Source: Arcicella sp038230735 (GTDB taxonomy: Bacteria; Bacteroidota; Bacteroidia; Cytophagales; Spirosomataceae). From it: a stretch of 64,000 nucleotides of DNA. Below are positions 63,083 through 64,000 of the stretch, piece after piece. Numbering within the stretch: position 1 is the stretch's first letter; each line of letters begins with the position of its first letter. The notes beneath the pieces are model-generated. The model ran no database searches, was not told the origin of the DNA, and worked only from the letters and a program-made list of their open reading frames with translations. The position numbers and the translations under genes are program-made. Where the stretch lies: contig JBBRMR010000017.1 of the NCBI GenBank assembly GCA_038230735.1, positions 1 to 64,000 on the forward strand, given 5' to 3'.

Positions 63083-64000
63083 TTATTTCCTCCAGCCCAA
63101 CTTATTTACTGCCGTTCCCGCTGCAATACCCATTCTTAAACCTTCCTCACAATCCATTCTGAAATGAACGCCCAGCGGTATTCTCGAATACGCATTTTCG
63201 TAAGCCATCTCATCAAAACTTTTGAAACTACGTGGTTTACCGATAAATTCTGTTCTGCCCAAATGGCAATTGTCAGTTAGGGCATAATTTGCTCCGTAAA
63301 TATCGGTCAAAGCCGCCGCCGCTGCTCCTCCAAAAGTTGAATGTCCCGAAGGATAGGCTGGGAACGGAGGCGTTATGCCATCCACTTTTTTGAGTGGATT
63401 ATTCAATTTACTCGTCCAAATTGGATTAATTACTCTACGAATATAAGAGGTTGGACGCTCTACATTATAGGTATATTTTGAATTCCAACAGGCTACACCC
63501 GCATCATTCAAGCCCAAAGAGACCTTTGCGTAAGTGTAAATGGCTTTTTCTAAGGATACTTTTTCCTTACGGATAACTTGTTGCGAAATGGCAATCCAGC
63601 GTCCTGCGGGTTCAAAAGTCAATTGGTAAATATCATCACTCCAAAATTCACCAATCCATTGTTGTTCATAACTTAGTGGCGTAGTCATTTGATGCACCTC
63701 AAATGCCTGAGTGAAAAATCTGGAAGTGGGCTGGTTACTGTATGCGATGGGTGCTTTCGCCAATTTTTCACTTTCAGAAATCACGAAAACTCTTGCTTTG
63801 CCCCATTGTGGTAACATTGCTTTGCCATAATCTGGAAACGTGGGTTGCCATTTACCTTCTCCAACAGGTGCAACGTAATCAGTAGGTTGATTATTTAGAT
63901 AACCTACATTTCCGATAACATCCGTTTTAGCATAATCAAAAACTGCCTTCGCAACGTCCTGAGCGAATATTTTGGAACGAGATAACTCATCAGTTGCAAT
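63083..64000 (-). CDS. vanadium-dependent haloperoxidase/PAP2-type phosphatase, 5' end cut
   Basis: The minus-strand frame is open from 63083 to the right edge (306 codons, no start reached), so an apparent ATG at 63817 is internal. The PAP2/haloperoxidase core is clear: AYPSGHSTFGG (metal or phosphate-binding histidine and glycines) and SRIPLGVHFRMD (Arg and His of the second motif). The enzyme uses vanadate with peroxide to oxidise halides, or acts as an acid phosphatase. The start is outside the window. Confidence 0.88.
   Translation of the reverse strand: MATDELSRSKIFAQDVAKAVFDYAKTDVIGNVGYLNNQPTDYVAPVGEGKWQPTFPDYGKAMLPQWGKARVFVISESEKLAKAPIAYSNQPTSRFFTQAFEVHQMTTPLSYEQQWIGEFWSDDIYQLTFEPAGRWIAISQQVIRKEKVSLEKAIYTYAKVSLGLNDAGVACWNSKYTYNVERPTSYIRRVINPIWTSKLNNPLKKVDGITPPFPAYPSGHSTFGGAAAAALTDIYGANYALTDNCHLGRTEFIGKPRSFKSFDEMAYENAYSRIPLGVHFRMDCEEGLRMGIAAGTAVNKLGWRK

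Noticed and set aside
63083..63817. Haloperoxidase gene starting at 63817
   Set aside because: The frame stays open for 61 more codons to the window edge with family-like sequence, so that ATG is internal.

Overview
The window looks like a piece of chromosome from a free-living member of the Bacteroidota, most likely a Cytophagales-type bacterium. The evidence is a SusC/SusD pair, many small outer-membrane beta-barrel proteins, an FucP-type sugar transporter, EttA, an ECF sigma factor paired with a barrel-bearing anti-sigma-like protein, low G+C, almost no Shine-Dalgarno sites, and several promoters with the Bacteroidota -7 element TAnnTTTG. No rRNA, tRNA, CRISPR array, complete insertion sequence or prophage was seen. 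The genus cannot be named from this sequence alone.

Layout. 0-5 kb: siroheme synthesis (cobA) with a siroheme sulfite/nitrite reductase carrying a HEPN-like tail, then a coiled-coil lipoprotein and a barrel protein. 5-11 kb: ComEC, an orphan histidine kinase, and a hydrolase/FucP-type transporter pair. 11-14 kb: a copper monooxygenase (PHM-like) fused to a cytochrome-like domain, a HigBA locus with a broken toxin, and a barrel protein. 14-22 kb: uvrA, a type III polyketide synthase, the ECF sigma/anti-sigma pair and phosphatidylserine decarboxylase. 22-33 kb: membrane proteins, a TMEM175-type channel gene with a stop codon, nagA, a DEAD-box helicase, a TPR protein, an M16 peptidase and a secreted hydrolase. 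33-39 kb: susD-susC and a decayed reverse transcriptase. 39-50 kb: uvrB, a KirBac channel, a thioredoxin-fold protein, glyA, a broken Rpn nuclease gene, an antitoxin with a toxin stub, tatC, a PaaE-like reductase, an ABM protein and a broken LytTR gene. 50-64 kb: a barrel protein, uxaB-kdgK (hexuronate catabolism), a CDP-paratose epimerase-like enzyme, ettA, a DUF349 protein, a DUF1800 protein, a MerC-type protein with a neat operator-promoter, and a vanadium haloperoxidase/PAP2 gene cut by the window edge.

Three themes go beyond ordinary housekeeping. (1) The intergenic DNA is rich in degenerate heptanucleotide tandem arrays, a different word at each locus, often folded back as inverted repeats. 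They resemble the STRR heptamers known from cyanobacteria. (2) Several families of roughly 100-bp palindromes recur. One composite palindrome sits in frame inside uvrA and adds about 53 residues to the linker between its two ATPase halves. (3) Five accessory genes (higB, TMEM175, Rpn, LytTR, reverse transcriptase) carry in-frame nonsense codons, and a sixth (PIN toxin) is a stub, while both partner antitoxins remain intact.

Functionally, the intact genes describe a polysaccharide-using aerobe. SusCD, FucP, NagA and UxaB/KdgK take in and break down sugars, amino sugars and uronic acids. UvrA/UvrB and ComEC handle DNA repair and DNA uptake, and sulfite reductase with CobA handles sulfur (or nitrite) assimilation.
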